NCBI RefSeq assembly: GCF_036227225.1
Contig: NZ_CP109444.1
Location: 9,095,501-9,159,500 of the forward strand
Direction of reading: 5' to 3'
From: Streptomyces sp. NBC_01478
GTDB lineage: Bacteria; Actinomycetota; Actinomycetes; Streptomycetales; Streptomycetaceae
DNA: 64,000 bases
In this document: positions 37,592 to 47,936 of the stretch, one piece after another
Position numbering within the stretch: the stretch's first letter is position 1
How the letters are laid out: each line of letters starts with the position of its first letter
Translations under genes and position numbers: made by a program
Notes under the pieces: model-generated
Told to the model about the DNA's origin: nothing
The model's input: only the letters and a program-made list of their open reading frames with translations
Databases searched by the model: none

Positions 37592-38556
37592 TTGGACTCC
37601 TCCCCCCTTCCGAAGCCCATGATCTTGCCCTGGGCGAGGGTGACGATGCAGATCAGCAGGGACAGGATGACGGCGCCCGCGCTGCCGGCGCCGTAGTCCT
37701 GGTTGGTGCCGAGGGCCGCCTTGTAGAGCTCCATGAGCGGTGTCTGGGCCCAGGTCGCCTTGGTGGTGATGAGGTTGTAGAACTCGTCGAACGCCTGGTA
37801 GGCGGCGATGAGCAGCAGCAGGATCACCGCGGTCGAGGTGGCCCGCAGTTGGGGCAGTGTGATGTACCGGAAGGTCTGCCAGCCCCGCTTGGCGCCGTCG
37901 ATCTCCGCCGCCTCGTACAGCTCGGCCGGGATGTTCTGCAGCGCCGCGAGGAACAGGATCATGTAGAAGCCGGACTGGATCCACAGCCGCAGCGTCACGA
38001 TGACCACCCAGTACCAGGGCGGGCTCGGGTTGGACAGATAGGCGATGTTGTCGACGCCGAACCAGCCGAGGACGGTGTTCGCCAGACCGAAGCGGACACC
38101 GGTGAAGAGGGACATCTTCCAGATCAGTGCGGCGGCGACGTACGAGACGGCGGTCGGCAGGAAGAACACCGACCGGAAGAACGCCCGCATGAACCGGAGT
38201 TGGTTGACCAGCAGTGCCAGACCCAGCGACAGGGCCCAGGTGGTCGGCACGATGAACGTGGCGAACACCGTGAACGTCAGCAGCGAATCAGGGAAGTTGC
38301 TGTTGGTCAGGATCTGCTTGTAGTTGTCGAAGCCGATGAAGTGGCTCGGCGTGACGGTGTAGCGGGCGTCGAAGAAGCTGAGCCAGACGCTCCATCCGAT
38401 GGGGACGAAGACGAAGATCACCAGGCCGATGAGGAACGGGCCGGTGAAGAGCCAGAAGTTCAGGGTGGCGTTGGACCGCAGGCCCCGCCGCGGCCGGGAC
38501 GGGGAGGTCTCGGCCGCGGCGGTCTCGGCGACCCCGCGCGTGGTGGTGGTCGACAT
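37588..38556 (-). CDS. Carbohydrate ABC transporter permease, first (galactan operon)
   Basis: About 322 residues, MalF-type. After a basic N-terminal arm, helices begin at FWLFTGPFLIGLVIFVFVPIGW; the EAA loop is ELYEAAEIDGAKRGWQTFRYI. The ATG at 38556 lies 20 bp after the stop of the binding-protein gene. The frame runs on upstream antisense-like through the binding-protein gene, which is not coding. Likely substrate a beta-galacto-oligosaccharide because of GH2 and GH30 neighbours. Confidence 0.94.
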   Translation of the reverse strand: MSTTTTRGVAETAAAETSPSRPRRGLRSNATLNFWLFTGPFLIGLVIFVFVPIGWSVWLSFFDARYTVTPSHFIGFDNYKQILTNSNFPDSLLTFTVFATFIVPTTWALSLGLALLVNQLRFMRAFFRSVFFLPTAVSYVAAALIWKMSLFTGVRFGLANTVLGWFGVDNIAYLSNPSPPWYWVVIVTLRLWIQSGFYMILFLAALQNIPAELYEAAEIDGAKRGWQTFRYITLPQLRATSTAVILLLLIAAYQAFDEFYNLITTKATWAQTPLMELYKAALGTNQDYGAGSAGAVILSLLICIVTLAQGKIMGFGRGEESK

Positions 38557-38576
38557 GTCGGGTTCCGTCCGCCGGT

Positions 38577-39842
38577 CTATCCGAACAGCTTCTTGAGCTC
38601 GACATTGACCTTCTTGTCGCAGGCGTCGAGCGCGGCCTCCGGGTCGCCGCCCTTGCGGACACTCGACGCGATCACGTCGTTGAGGGCGGTGATCATCGTC
38701 TGGTCCCAGGCGATGTTGTCGAAGTGGCCGTAGTCGGTGAAGAGCTTGACGGCCTCGGCCGGCAGACCCGACTTGAGCTTCGTGGCCTGCGCGGCGATCG
38801 AACTGCGCGGCGGGATGTGGAAGCCGTACGAGAGCGCCCAGTCCTCCTGGTACTTCTTCTGGTCGATCCACAGCCACTTCACGTACGCCTTGGCCGCTTC
38901 GACGTTCTCGCCCTTGGCGTTGACGAACATCGACCAACCGCCGTTGGTGACCGAGGGCTTGCCGTTGTCGCCGACCTTCGGGAACGGGAAGATGCCGAGG
39001 TCGTCGCCGAGCGCCTTCTGCATGGCCGGCATGGACCACAGACCGCCCCACTGGATGGCGCACAGGCCCTGGTTGAGCGAGGACGGGTCCCACCAGTCGG
39101 TCGGCGCGTCGAGCAGCACATGGCCGCTGGAGAACAACTGGCGGAGCTGCTTGATCCCCTGGACGACCGCGTCCGTGTGGTAGGCGATCTGGTTCTTCGA
39201 GTCGAGGGTGTCGGCGCCGGCCGACCAGATCACGTTGCCCTGGACCGGCGTGAAGTCGTTGCCGAGGTTGACGCCCTTGACCTTGCTCGTGGTGAGCTTG
39301 GCGGCGGCCTCCAGCAACTCGTCGAGGGTGGTGGGGACTTCGACCTTGGCCTTCTCCAGCATCGACTTGCGGTAGTAGAAGAACTGCGGGTCGTCGATCA
39401 TCCGGATCCCGTAGATCTTGCCGTCCACGGTGTGCGAGTTGATGTCGGCCGGGTTGAAGTCGTCCTTGACCGGATCGATGATGTCGCTCAGGTCGGCCAC
39501 CTGACCGCTCTTGACGAGCTGCAACTGCGGGTGGAACTCGAAGACGTCGGGCGCCTGCTTGGTGAGCAGGGACGAGAAGAGCTTGGCCTCGAAGTTGGTG
39601 CCGGTGATCCAGCTCGTGGACACGTTGGCCTTCGAGTAGGCCTTGGCGTACCGCTTGATGGCCTGCTCGGTGCCCGCCTCGCCATAGGCGTGGAAGTACT
39701 GGACGAGGTTCTTGCCCGAACCGGAGCCCCCGCCCCGCCCGTTGTTGCCGCCGCACGCGGCCAGCGTGCCGGCCGCGGCCATCCCCGCCGCCGCCCGGAA
39801 TATCGATCGGCGGGACCAGTTGCTGTTGCTCATTGCCGACAT
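38577..39842 (-). CDS. Sugar-binding lipoprotein (galactan operon)
   Basis: About 421 residues. Lipoprotein signal with Tat-like arginines (SRRSIFRAAAGMAAAGTLAAC), lipobox LAAC, then a Gly/Ser/Asn linker and a family 1 solute-binding domain (TSWITGTNFEAKLFSSLLTKQAPDVFEF, VPTTLDELLEAAAKL, IQWGGLWSMPAMQKAL, TNGGWSMFVNAKGEN). The ATG at 39842 follows AAGGA at good spacing. First gene of a five-gene operon: binding protein, two permeases, GH2 galactosidase and MFS transporter. Confidence 0.94.
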   Translation of the reverse strand: MSAMSNSNWSRRSIFRAAAGMAAAGTLAACGGNNGRGGGSGSGKNLVQYFHAYGEAGTEQAIKRYAKAYSKANVSTSWITGTNFEAKLFSSLLTKQAPDVFEFHPQLQLVKSGQVADLSDIIDPVKDDFNPADINSHTVDGKIYGIRMIDDPQFFYYRKSMLEKAKVEVPTTLDELLEAAAKLTTSKVKGVNLGNDFTPVQGNVIWSAGADTLDSKNQIAYHTDAVVQGIKQLRQLFSSGHVLLDAPTDWWDPSSLNQGLCAIQWGGLWSMPAMQKALGDDLGIFPFPKVGDNGKPSVTNGGWSMFVNAKGENVEAAKAYVKWLWIDQKKYQEDWALSYGFHIPPRSSIAAQATKLKSGLPAEAVKLFTDYGHFDNIAWDQTMITALNDVIASSVRKGGDPEAALDACDKKVNVELKKLFG

Positions 39843-39984
39843 GGTGACGTCCTTGTCTCTCGCGCGGCTGCGGCTCCACGGCTCCACGGCTGAGTGGTGG
39901 CCGGTGGCTCAAATCGAGGTGCGGAGCGGGACGTTAACCTTCGCCTAAGCCTTCGGCAAGGGGTTGGACGAAGCCTGTTCGAAG

Positions 39985-39996
39985 CGTTGTGCAACG
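39985..39996. promoter_or_regulatory. Palindrome before the galactan ABC operon
   Basis: CGTTG-TG-CAACG, a 12-base inverted repeat with weaker similarity beyond it, 143 bp upstream of the binding-protein start. Likely operator for the neighbouring ROK repressor or a LacI protein; no second copy was seen before the ROK gene. Confidence 0.45.
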
Positions 39997-40020
39997 TTCG
40001 GAATACCGGACGTGACGGAG

Positions 40021-40049
40021 GTGCGGGCCGCCGCGCCGACGGCCCGCAC
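40021..40049 (-). terminator. Terminator after the GH30 gene
   Basis: GTGCGGGCCG (40021-40030) and CGGCCCGCAC (40040-40049), a perfect 10-bp stem with a 9-base loop, 15 bp beyond the GH30 stop codon. It separates the ROK-GH30 unit from the ABC-GH2 operon. Confidence 0.8.
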
Positions 40050-40064
40050 CGCGCGCTCAGGTGG

Positions 40065-41936
40065 TCATGACACCTTCGACCAGGCCTCGTTGGCCCCGCC
40101 GTTGCAGCTGTAGAGGATCACCTTGCTGCCGTCGGCGGTCGCCTGCCCGCCCACGTCGAGGCACTTCCCGGACGCCTCGCTGAGGATCTGTCCGTTGGCG
40201 TTCAGCAGCCATCGCTGGCCGGGTTCACCCGTGAAGCCGGCGGTGGTCGTCAGCCCCGAACTCCCCACCGTCAGATACCCGTTGGCGCCTTTCAGGCCGC
40301 CCTTCGCGTCGTACGACCACGTCTGCTCGACTCCGCCCGCGCAGGTGCCGATCGCGGCCCCCGAGGCGTCCGCCGTCAGGCACTTGCCGGACTGCCTGCC
40401 CTGGAGGGCACCGGTGATGGCCGTCGAACTCCCGTGTCCCGTCTGACCCTTGGGGTTCTTCCGGTCCTTCTGGTCGAAGACGTACGTCGTGATCGAGCGG
40501 GCCGCGAGAGTCGTGGACACCGTGGAGCCGCTCACGTCCGGCTTCGCGACCTTCGCCCAGTTCTCCGTGGCCGAGGTCCGCACCGCCTGGGTCGCCCGCA
40601 CCGGAGCCTTGCTGTTGAAATGCAGGTCGAGCGAAGTGTCCGTGCTGTTCTGGTTGTTGACCACGACCACCCACTGTCCGTCGCGGTCGTACGAGCTCAC
40701 CTCGACGCCGCTCGGCGCGCCCGTCACGTTGTGCGCGACCGAGCCGGGGCGGACGAACTTGCTGTACTGGCCCAGCGCGTAGTACCGCTTCGTGAAGTAC
40801 AGCGACTGGTTGCCGTTCGTCGCGTAGTCGGGGTCGTAGTAGATCAGCCCGTCGTTCCAGCCGACGTCGTTGCGTGTGACCGGGTCCGTGCCGTAGCCGC
40901 TCGCGAGGGCCACCCACCACTGGAACGCCGAGTCGTGCGCGCTCGCGAAGTCCTTGTAGATGATCCGGGACATCAGCAGAGCGTTGTCGATCGTCGGGTC
41001 GTACTCCTGGTTCCAACCCGTGGTGCCCTTGCCGAAGCAGCAGATCTCGGTGGCCCAGGAGGGCTTGCCGACCGTCTGCGCCGTCTCGTAGACATTGCCC
41101 AACTGGCCGTCGTTCGGGTTGTTGTACGTGTGGTGCGCCAGCTCGGACACGTACTGGGCGGTGTCCGGCTGCGAGATCCACTGCGGGACCTCCGTGCTGA
41201 AACCGACCGTGCTGCTCGACTCGTCGGCGATGATGCTCGTCTTCTGGTGCCGGGCCCGCTGCTCGGCGCCCAACGCCCGCACGATGTCGTCGCGTTGGTC
41301 GACGGTGACCTGCATGCCCTCCTGACCGCAGTCGCCGAAATTGTTGTTCGGCTCGTTGAAGGGGCTGATGTAGTCGAACTTCGCGCCCTGCTTGGCGAAG
41401 TGGGCGGTGACGTCGGCGACGTACTTCGCGTAGTCGCTCTCGTTCTCCGGCTTCAACTGGCCGCCGCAGCTCTGCCCGTTGGTCGTCCACCGCGCGGGCG
41501 CGCTGTTGACGAAGCCGATCAGGTCCTGGACGCCGTACCGCGCCGCGTACGTGAGGAACGTCCGGCCGCCCTTGTCCTTGCTCCAGTCGTACGTCCCGTC
41601 GGCGTTCAGGAAGTCCTCGGCGACGCGGGCCGGGGTGGTGACCGCCGCGCCGCCACCGCCGATGTTGTAGCGGTACGAGGACAGGTCCAACCCCTTTGTG
41701 GAGAACAGGAGTTGGGCCACCCGGGCCTGGACCTCGGGCTTGAAGTTCTGCAGGTCGTTGACCCACCAGGCGCCGGACGCGCCGATGTTGTCGATGGTCT
41801 GGGCGGCGTGGGGGGAGACCTCGGCCGGTGCGACGCCGTCGGCGTTCGCGGGCGGTGCGGAGATCAGCGCCCCGGCGACGGCCAGCGTGGCCGCCGCCGT
41901 CGCGAGGATCGATCTCCGGGTGTGGGGGTGAGTCAT
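40065..41936 (-). CDS. Secreted GH30 endo-beta-1,6-galactanase-like enzyme with CBM13
   Basis: About 623 residues: signal peptide (SILATAAATLAVAGALISAPPANA), GH30-type TIM barrel with side beta-domain to about 490, and a C-terminal CBM13 beta-trefoil with repeated QxW motifs. Barrel landmarks: YRYNIGGGGAAV, FVNSAPARWTTNG, acid/base in YISPFNEPNNNFG (about Glu196), nucleophile in SWATEICCFG (about Glu297). The pattern fits GH30 subfamily 5, endo-beta-1,6-galactanases that cut side chains of type II arabinogalactan. I use the ATG at 41936 since GGAAGGG lies 7 bases before it, not the ATG 21 bases upstream. It follows the ROK gene by 17 bp. Confidence 0.88.
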   Translation of the reverse strand: MTHPHTRRSILATAAATLAVAGALISAPPANADGVAPAEVSPHAAQTIDNIGASGAWWVNDLQNFKPEVQARVAQLLFSTKGLDLSSYRYNIGGGGAAVTTPARVAEDFLNADGTYDWSKDKGGRTFLTYAARYGVQDLIGFVNSAPARWTTNGQSCGGQLKPENESDYAKYVADVTAHFAKQGAKFDYISPFNEPNNNFGDCGQEGMQVTVDQRDDIVRALGAEQRARHQKTSIIADESSSTVGFSTEVPQWISQPDTAQYVSELAHHTYNNPNDGQLGNVYETAQTVGKPSWATEICCFGKGTTGWNQEYDPTIDNALLMSRIIYKDFASAHDSAFQWWVALASGYGTDPVTRNDVGWNDGLIYYDPDYATNGNQSLYFTKRYYALGQYSKFVRPGSVAHNVTGAPSGVEVSSYDRDGQWVVVVNNQNSTDTSLDLHFNSKAPVRATQAVRTSATENWAKVAKPDVSGSTVSTTLAARSITTYVFDQKDRKNPKGQTGHGSSTAITGALQGRQSGKCLTADASGAAIGTCAGGVEQTWSYDAKGGLKGANGYLTVGSSGLTTTAGFTGEPGQRWLLNANGQILSEASGKCLDVGGQATADGSKVILYSCNGGANEAWSKVS

Positions 41937-41953
41937 GTGCAACCCTTCCGTCG

Positions 41954-43213
41954 TCATGAAGGTGGTGCGGTACGGCTCCTTGCCTGCGTGGTGCGCCTAC
42001 TGGTCCTCTGTCCGACCCACTGGAGCGCGCCTTCCAGTGCGAACGTCGCCGCACCCATGCACGCGGGATCGGTGGGGATGGGGGAGAGGACGATCTGGGT
42101 GGCGGCGAACGGCCGCCTGAGCGCGTGCCGTTGGACGGCCTCGCGCACCTCGTGCAGCAGGGGTTCGCCGAGCCTGCGGGCGACCCAACTGCTGAGCACG
42201 ACGACTTCGGGGTTGAGGATGTTGACCAGGTTGGCGATGCCCGCGCCGATGTAACGGGCCGTCTCCCGGACGACCTTGAGGGCCACGGGGTCGTTCGCGT
42301 CCGTGGCGCGGGCCAGGGCGTCGATGGTGGCCGTCTGGTCCTCGGAGTGCAGCAGCGGGCTCTCGGGGCTCAACTCCCGTAGATTCAGCATGATTCCGGG
42401 CGCGCCGACATACGCCTCCACACAGCCGTGGTTGCCGCAGCGGCACAGCCGCCCGTCCAGCACGAGCGTGGTGTGGCCCCACTCGCCGGCGCTGTTGCTC
42501 ACCCCCCGGTACAGGGCCCCGCCGAGCGCGAGCCCCGCGCCGACGCCGGTCCCGAGGTTGACCACCACCGCGTCCCCGCGCCCGCGCGCCGCACCGAACC
42601 ACATCTCGGCGACCGCGCAGGCGCGCAGCGGATTGTCCAGGTACAGCGGATAGGCGATGACCTCGGACAGCAGGTCGAGCAACGGCACGTCGTGCCAGTC
42701 CCAGTTGGGCGCGTACTCCGAGACACCGGTGTCGCGGTCCACCTGCCCCGGCACGCTCACCCCGACGCCCAGCACCCGCGCGCCCTCGATGCCGGCCTGC
42801 GCGACCACCGACCCGACGGCGGCGGCCACATGGCTGACCACCTGCTCGGGCAGGCTCTCGCCGGGGCGCATGTCCTCGTCGGCGCGGGCCAGCACGTTCA
42901 GGGCCAGGTCGAAGAGTTCGACATGGACGTACGTCTCCGCGATGTCGACGCCGATCAGCGCGCCCCCCGACGCGTTGACCGCCACGAGACCGCGTGGGCG
43001 GCCCCCCGCCGAGTCCTCGAAACCGACCTCGGTGATCATGCGGAGGTCGAGCAGCTCACCGACGAGCGTGGCCACCGTGGCCAGGCTCAGGCCGGTGACG
43101 GCGGCCAACTCCTGCCGGGAGGTGGGTGATTCGGCGATGATCTGGCGCAGCACCTCGTAGCGGTTCGCGGTACGGATGTCGCGTGATGTGCGCTTCGGCC
43201 CAGTGGCCGCCAT
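41954..43213 (-). CDS. ROK-family transcriptional repressor
   Basis: 419 residues. An N-terminal winged helix (RYEVLRQIIAESPTSRQELAAVTGLSLATVATLVGELLDL) is followed by a sugar-kinase-like ROK domain with ALIGVDIAETYVHVELFDL, VVVNLGTGVGAGLALGGALYRG, GEWGHTTL and the zinc site CRCGNHGCVEAYVG. It represses sugar genes and is released by a sugar or sugar phosphate. Operon with GH30 and just upstream of the galactan importer operon, so it is the likely local controller. It could also bind elsewhere. The ATG at 43213 starts the protein cleanly before the helix-turn-helix. Confidence 0.94.
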   Translation of the reverse strand: MAATGPKRTSRDIRTANRYEVLRQIIAESPTSRQELAAVTGLSLATVATLVGELLDLRMITEVGFEDSAGGRPRGLVAVNASGGALIGVDIAETYVHVELFDLALNVLARADEDMRPGESLPEQVVSHVAAAVGSVVAQAGIEGARVLGVGVSVPGQVDRDTGVSEYAPNWDWHDVPLLDLLSEVIAYPLYLDNPLRACAVAEMWFGAARGRGDAVVVNLGTGVGAGLALGGALYRGVSNSAGEWGHTTLVLDGRLCRCGNHGCVEAYVGAPGIMLNLRELSPESPLLHSEDQTATIDALARATDANDPVALKVVRETARYIGAGIANLVNILNPEVVVLSSWVARRLGEPLLHEVREAVQRHALRRPFAATQIVLSPIPTDPACMGAATFALEGALQWVGQRTSRRTTQARSRTAPPS

Positions 43214-43365
43214 CCCTTCCCCCTCGCGTCATGCCGAGGCACGACGGCATCGGCGCGCCGCAAGGCTATGGGCAGCGGCCGACGTTCGACAAGGGGTTAG
43301 GAAAGGGGCCATACAAAGTCGCGGCCAAGTCGGTCACCGTCGCCGCCGGGCCGGTCACCGTCCGG

Positions 43366-44676
<1,311 letters not shown>

Positions 44677-44720
44677 TTAGTCGCGTGGTGGCGGTGAAAG
44701 TGACGTGATGGATGAATCTG

Positions 44721-44757
44721 TAGCCTATGTCCTGCGATATCGGTAGCCTCCGGTGTC
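44721..44757 (+). promoter_or_regulatory. Probable leaderless promoter of the NimA-like gene
   Basis: TAGCCT occurs at 44721-44726 and again at 44744-44749; the second ends 8 bases before the ATG at 44758, the spacing of a -10 element for a leaderless message. No ribosome-binding site is seen in front of that ATG. Confidence 0.4.
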
Positions 44758-45417
44758 ATGACCGAACAGCTCCCCGTCACCGACCGCACCCGCCACAGCC
44801 GGCTCCGCGAGCAGGGCAGCCTCGACCGGGCCGACCTGGAGGCGATCCTCGACGCCGGGTTCGTCTGTCACCTGGGGGTCGTGATCGAGGGACGACCGGT
44901 CGTGGTCCCCACGGTGTACGGGAGGGAGGATCGGCGGCTGTATCTCCACGGGTCCGTCGCGAGTCGTAGCCTCGCGGGCGGAGACCCCGTGTGCGTCACC
45001 GTCACGCACGTCGACGGGCTGGTGCTGGCCCGGTCCGTCTTCGAGCACGGGGTGAACTACCGCAGCGCGATGATCCACGGGGTGCCCCAAAAGGTCACCG
45101 ACCCGGAGGAGAAACTGGCCGGCCTCCGCCGCATCACCGACCACGCGACACCCGGCCAGTGGTCGTACGCCCGCCTCCCCAACCGCAAGGAACTCGCCGC
45201 GACCACCCTGCTCGCCCTCTCCCTGGAGGAAGCCTCCGTCAAGATCCGCACGGGCGGCCCCGACGACGGGGACGGCCCGGACGCCGACCTGGGCCTGTGG
45301 GCGGGAACGCTGCCGCTGACTTCGACCTGGGGCACGCCCGTGCCGGACCCGGCGCTGCCGGCGAACATCCTGGTGCCGGAGCATGTGGCGTGCCGCGAGG
45401 GGATGGGGCAGGGCTGA
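44758..45417 (+). CDS. NimA-like / pyridoxamine 5'-phosphate oxidase-fold flavoprotein
   Basis: 219 residues. The split-barrel flavin fold is shown by LDAGFVCHLGVVIEGRPVVVPTVYGREDRRLYLHGSVASR and later VTVTHVDGLVLARSVFEHGVNYRSAMIHG, the standard start of NimA-related proteins. It probably binds FMN or heme and reduces a small molecule; members include nitroimidazole-resistance proteins, but that activity is not implied. No partner gene: the alditol oxidase lies on the other strand and repeats follow. Confidence 0.88.
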   Translation: MTEQLPVTDRTRHSRLREQGSLDRADLEAILDAGFVCHLGVVIEGRPVVVPTVYGREDRRLYLHGSVASRSLAGGDPVCVTVTHVDGLVLARSVFEHGVNYRSAMIHGVPQKVTDPEEKLAGLRRITDHATPGQWSYARLPNRKELAATTLLALSLEEASVKIRTGGPDDGDGPDADLGLWAGTLPLTSTWGTPVPDPALPANILVPEHVACREGMGQG

Positions 45418-45429
45418 CCTGGCGATGAT

Positions 45430-45807
45430 CTCTGTGCGTTGGTGGTGGTCCTGCGTTGGTGGTAGTTCCGAGCCGGTGCTGCTCCCGCGCTGGCGATGAC
45501 CTCTCTGCGCTGGTGGCGCTCCCGAGCTGGTGGTGCTCCCGTGCCGGCGGTGACCTCTCTGTGCCGGTGACCTCTCTGCGCCGGTGATAGTTCCGAGCCG
45601 GTGCTGCTCCCGTGCCGGCGGTGACCTCTCTGTGCCGGTGGTGCTCCCGCGCTGGCGACGGCCCATCTGGGCCGGTGGTACTCCCGTGCCGGTGGTGCTC
45701 CCGTGCCGGTGGTGCTCCCGTGCCGGTGGTGCTCCCGTGCCGGTGGTGCTCCCGTGCCGGTGGTGCTCCCGTGCCGGTGGTGCTCCCGTGCTGGTGGTGC
45801 TCCCGCG
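45430..45807. repeat. 17-bp tandem repeat array (minisatellite), degenerate to perfect
   Basis: The unit is CCGGTGGTGCTCCCGTG. Eight units in perfect 17-bp register run from 45672 to 45807 (starts at 45672, 45689, 45706, 45723, 45740, 45757, 45774, 45791; the first and last carry point changes). Upstream to about 45430 the same unit continues in worn form, mixed with variants containing GACCTCTCTG. Because 17 is not a multiple of 3, all frames read as repeats (for example His/Arg/Gly/Thr-rich on the minus strand); I treat these as non-coding. Part of a 1.18 kb gap without a supportable gene. Confidence 0.9.
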
Positions 45808-46023
45808 TATAGGCGCTCCCGCGCCGTCGAGGGGTGGTGACGCCGAGGGCGAATTGCCGCCCGGCCCGTCCTGCTCTGGCCCGCTCGGCCCGCCCAGTCC
45901 GGCTCGGCCCGCCCTGCCCCGGCCCGACAGCCCGAATGGCCCGACAGCCCGACCGGCCCGCCTGGCCCGCTCTCCTGGGCCCCTCCCGGGCCCGCTCTTG
46001 AGTCCGCCCGCACGAGAATCCCG

Positions 46024-46440
46024 CCGCGACGGCGAGTACCGACCACCGCGCGTCCCGGCGGTGCCGAGCCGTCCCCACCCCCCGACCGGACGTAACCCCC
46101 GGCGACCCCTGTGCCGCGACGGCGAGTACCGACCACCGCGCGTCCCGGCGGTGCCGAACCGTCCCCACCCCGCCGACCCGACGTAATCCCCGGCGACCTC
46201 TGTGCCGCGACGGCGAGTACCGACCACCGCGCGTCCCGGCGGCGCCGAGCCGTCCCCACCCCGCCGACCGGACGTAATCCCCGGCGACCTCTGTGCCGCG
46301 ACGGCGAGTACCGACCACCGTGCGTCCCGGCGGTGCCGAGCCGTCCCCACCCCCCGACCCGACGTAACCCCCGGCGACCCCTGTGCCGCGACGGCGAGCA
46401 CCCACCACCGCACGCCCCGGCGGCGCCGAACCAGCACCGC
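46024..46440. repeat. 90/91-bp tandem repeat array
   Basis: Units begin CCGCGACGGCGAGTACCGAC and start at 46024, 46114, 46205, 46296 and 46386, giving lengths of 90, 91, 91 and 90 bp; the fifth copy decays near 46440. Copies differ only at scattered bases. Each contains a run of C (CCCCACCCC...CCCCC) that is G-rich on the other strand. The 1-bp length differences break every reading frame, so the array is not coding. Between the two arrays (45808-46023) the sequence is C-rich and simple, with no gene. Confidence 0.9.
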
Positions 46441-46598
46441 CCCTCGACCCACCCACGCCAACCTCCCCGCACGACACACCCCGGCGGTACCAGACCCACC
46501 CCCCCCTGACACCCCGCCCCGACCGCCCGACCGCCGGGGGCATACCGTGAGGAGTCGTACGCCTGAGCAGGGCGCCTGAGCCGGGAGGAGACAACGGG

Positions 46599-47936
46599 AT
46601 GGGCAGCCGTACCGCGCTGGTCGAGGATCTGATGGAGCGCTTTCCGCATGTGCCGCGGGAGGCCGTCTTCAAGGAGGACCTGTTGCGCGGGGGTGTCGCC
46701 TTCGACCCGTCCGCGCTCAGCGACAACGAGGGTGGTGAGGTGAAGCCGAAGTCGTACTTCATCTTCTCCTTCGACCACGGCACCCTGCCGGAGCTGGGCG
46801 AGGCCGCGCTCAGGCGCCCGCCCGAGGAGATCATCCTCACCGGTGGGCCGTACGACCTGCGACGGACCGTCGTCTCCGTGCGCGTGAACCCGGCCTCGCC
46901 CTACCGCGTGGCTTCCGACGAGGACGGTGTCCTCGGGCTGTACCTCGACGGGAAGCGGATCGCCGACGTCGGTGTGCCGCCGATGCCGGAGTACTACAAG
47001 CACAAGCTCGCCAACGGGAAGTCCGTCATGGAGGTGGCCCCGACCATCCAGTGGGGCTACCTGATCTACCTGACGGTCTTCCGCGTCTGCCAGTACTTCG
47101 GCGCCAAGGAGGAGTGCCAGTACTGCGACATCAACCACAACTGGCGCCAGCACAAGGCGGCCGGGCGACCGTACACGGGCGTCAAGGACGTCGAGGAGGT
47201 GCTGGAGGCGCTCGAGATCATCGACCGCTACGACACCGCGAAGGTGTCCACCGCCTACACCCTCACCGGCGGCGCGATCACCAAGACCGTCGCCGGGCGT
47301 GACGAGGCCGACTTCTACGGCCACTACGCCAAGGCCATCGAGGAGCGCTTCCCGGGCCGCTGGATCGGCAAGGTCGTCGCCCAGGCGCTGCCGAAGGACG
47401 ACGTGCAGCGCTTCAAGGACTACGGCGTGCAGATCTACCACCCCAACTACGAGGTGTGGGACGAGTATCTGTTCAAGCTGCACTGCCCGGGCAAGGAGCG
47501 GTACGTCGGCCGCGCCGAGTGGCACAAGCGCATCCTCGACTCCGCGGAGATCTTCGGCGCGCGCAACGTGATCCCCAACTTCGTGGCCGGCGTGGAGATG
47601 GCGGAGCCGTTCGGCTTCACGACCGTCGACGAGGCGATCGCGTCCACCACCGAGGGCCTGCGCTTCTTCATGTCGAAGGGCATCACGCCCCGCTTCACGA
47701 CCTGGTGCCCCGAGCCGACCACCCCGCTGGGCAAGGCCAATCCGCAGGGTGCGCCGCTGGAGTACCACATCCGGCTGCTGGAGGCCTACCGCGCCACGAT
47801 GGAGGACTTCGGGCTCAAGTCGCCGCCCGGATACGGCGAACCGGGCCCCGGCCGCGCGGTGTTCTCCGTCAGCTCCTTCATGGACAGTCTGCCCGCCGAA
47901 CCCGCCGAACCCGCCGAGGAGCCCGCGCCTTTGTAA
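46599..47936 (+). CDS. Radical SAM protein with Cx8Cx2C cluster motif
   Basis: 445 residues. The region LIYLTVFRVCQYFGAKEECQYC has cysteines at about 164, 173 and 176, that is C-x8-C-x2-C rather than the common C-x3-C-x2-C, yet the aromatic residue before the last Cys and the following DINHNW are as in radical SAM proteins. A GGAITK-type SAM segment (YTLTGGAITKTV) and IYHPNYEVWDEYLF follow, then a C-terminal strand FFMSKGITPRFTTWCPEPTTPLG. About 150 residues precede the cluster. Soluble enzyme; reaction unknown. GGGAGGAG lies upstream of the ATG. It stands alone, after the repeat arrays. Confidence 0.85.
   Translation: MGSRTALVEDLMERFPHVPREAVFKEDLLRGGVAFDPSALSDNEGGEVKPKSYFIFSFDHGTLPELGEAALRRPPEEIILTGGPYDLRRTVVSVRVNPASPYRVASDEDGVLGLYLDGKRIADVGVPPMPEYYKHKLANGKSVMEVAPTIQWGYLIYLTVFRVCQYFGAKEECQYCDINHNWRQHKAAGRPYTGVKDVEEVLEALEIIDRYDTAKVSTAYTLTGGAITKTVAGRDEADFYGHYAKAIEERFPGRWIGKVVAQALPKDDVQRFKDYGVQIYHPNYEVWDEYLFKLHCPGKERYVGRAEWHKRILDSAEIFGARNVIPNFVAGVEMAEPFGFTTVDEAIASTTEGLRFFMSKGITPRFTTWCPEPTTPLGKANPQGAPLEYHIRLLEAYRATMEDFGLKSPPGYGEPGPGRAVFSVSSFMDSLPAEPAEPAEEPAPL

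Noticed and set aside
45672..45807. CRISPR array
   Set aside because: The 17-bp units are directly adjacent with no spacers, and no cas genes are present.
46111..46579. Rightward ORFs of about 125-132 codons in the 90-bp array
   Set aside because: They only read the tandem repeats in shifting frames; no ribosome-binding site or domain.
45057..47768. Very long leftward open frames through the repeat arrays and the radical SAM gene
   Set aside because: GC-rich DNA leaves frames open; amino-acid content is repeat-derived, the 17-bp and 90/91-bp units shift frame, and the region right of 46599 is antisense to a real gene.
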